This document shows, piece after piece, positions 5,301-5,715 of a DNA stretch of 5,715 bases. The notes under the pieces are model-generated. The model was given only the letters and a program-made list of their open reading frames with translations, did not search any database and was not told the DNA's origin. The DNA comes from Fidelibacterota bacterium (GTDB lineage: Bacteria; Fidelibacterota; Marinisomatia; Marinisomatales; CAZVFT01), in the NCBI GenBank assembly GCA_014381485.1, contig JACNLN010000113.1:1-5715 (forward strand). Reading direction: 5' to 3'. Position numbers and translations under genes: made by a program. Each line of letters begins with the position of its first letter. Within the stretch, counting starts at the first letter, position 1.

Positions 5301-5640
5301 TCTCGACTTCCACGCTTTCCAGCACTCCTTTTACGGGAGCTTGTGGTTTTCTAACATTCACCTTCACCCAACTCACATCAAATTCTGCCAGAATCGTATT
5401 GGCTACGTGTCCAGCGAGGGATTCAAGCAAGTAATGTTTTGTACTTGTTAGACAATCGTGGACGGCATTATACACAGCCGAGTAGTCAATAGTGTCCTTC
5501 AAATTATCAGAGAAAGTAGCTTTAGACAGTACAGTCTTCATTTCCAGATCTACTTCAAATGTACCTCCTCTGTTCTGTTCCAACTCATCAACACCGTGAT
5601 ACCCGTAAAATAGCATTTTATTTAATCGAATTATTCCCAT
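5281..5640 (-). CDS. folB: Dihydroneopterin aldolase
   Basis: FolB cleaves 7,8-dihydroneopterin to 6-hydroxymethyl-dihydropterin and glycolaldehyde in the cytosol, supplying the FolK substrate. The 119-residue length is typical. The known active-site positions are present when aligned by eye with the Staphylococcus aureus enzyme: Glu21 in GYHGVDELEQ, Tyr53 in TIDYSAVY, Glu73 in YLLESLA, and the catalytic Lys98 in VRKPQAP. The VEVEIER ending is the usual final strand. The ATG has AAGGG seven bases upstream (5648-5652). It is the first gene of the coupled folB-folK-kinase-membrane protein series, and its stop lies inside the start region of folK. Members usually assemble as octamers of this small subunit. 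No damage is visible. Confidence 0.95.
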   Translation of the reverse strand: MGIIRLNKMLFYGYHGVDELEQNRGGTFEVDLEMKTVLSKATFSDNLKDTIDYSAVYNAVHDCLTSTKHYLLESLAGHVANTILAEFDVSWVKVNVRKPQAPVKGVLESVEVEIERSRD

Positions 5641-5663
5641 TTTTCTTCCCTTACTCTAACTGA

Positions 5664-5692
5664 AATTTACTTGTGCAAATGAGGATAGTCAA
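5664..5692 (-). promoter_or_regulatory. Candidate sigma70-type promoter for the folB operon
   Basis: On the minus strand TTGACT (5692-5687, five of six to TTGACA) is separated by exactly 17 bases from TAAATT (5669-5664, four of six to TATAAT). Transcription would begin near 5657, giving a leader of under 20 bases before the folB ATG that still holds its ribosome-binding site. One minus-strand frame is open from the window edge through this region to a TAA just before folB, so an upstream gene could instead end here. I therefore hold it at moderate confidence. Confidence 0.4.
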
Positions 5693-5715
5693 GGTTGATG
5701 GATAATCACATTTCC

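Overview
The window is a moderately AT-rich stretch of bacterial chromosome. All protein genes read leftward (minus strand) and a single tRNA-Leu gene reads rightward near the left end. The protein set (a membrane-anchored M3 zinc peptidase, folB-folK followed by a short deoxynucleoside kinase, and a tiny one-pass membrane protein with an acidic tail) and the short interspersed repeats between genes would fit a member of the Fibrobacterota-Chlorobiota-Bacteroidota assemblage, such as an Ignavibacteriota, Calditrichota or Neomarinimicrobiota relative. That placement is an impression from gene style; nothing in the window fixes the taxon. The stops at the ends of the intact frames are TAA, TGA and TAG, consistent with the standard bacterial code.

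Layout from right to left, in the direction of transcription. A plausible sigma70-type promoter (5664-5692) precedes folB (dihydroneopterin aldolase), folK (HPPK), a deoxynucleoside kinase and a 61-residue membrane protein. These four frames overlap one another by 4 to 20 bases, so they should form one translationally coupled operon. FolB and FolK catalyse successive steps of folate synthesis. The kinase salvages deoxynucleosides. Both activities feed DNA precursor supply, because folate cofactors are needed for thymidylate and purine synthesis. After 72 bases comes a zinc-type MDR alcohol dehydrogenase/quinone reductase gene split by one in-frame TAG. The two halves are otherwise intact and in the same frame. 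After a further 134 bases, which hold a cluster of inverted ACATTTA/TAAATGT half-sites, lies a long M3-family metallopeptidase gene with an N-terminal membrane anchor.

The left end holds a 438-base stretch without protein genes (199-636). It is a mosaic of small hairpins and short direct repeats and is visibly more GC-rich in its middle than the genes. Then comes tRNA-Leu(CAG) on the plus strand. Positions 1-115 contain no gene, but bases 1-3 read as an ATG on the minus strand behind a GGAG, so another leftward gene may start exactly at the window edge.

I found no mobile element gene, CRISPR array, toxin-antitoxin pair or defence system. The points most worth a second look are the amber-interrupted dehydrogenase, the coupled small membrane protein behind the kinase, and the repeat mosaic.
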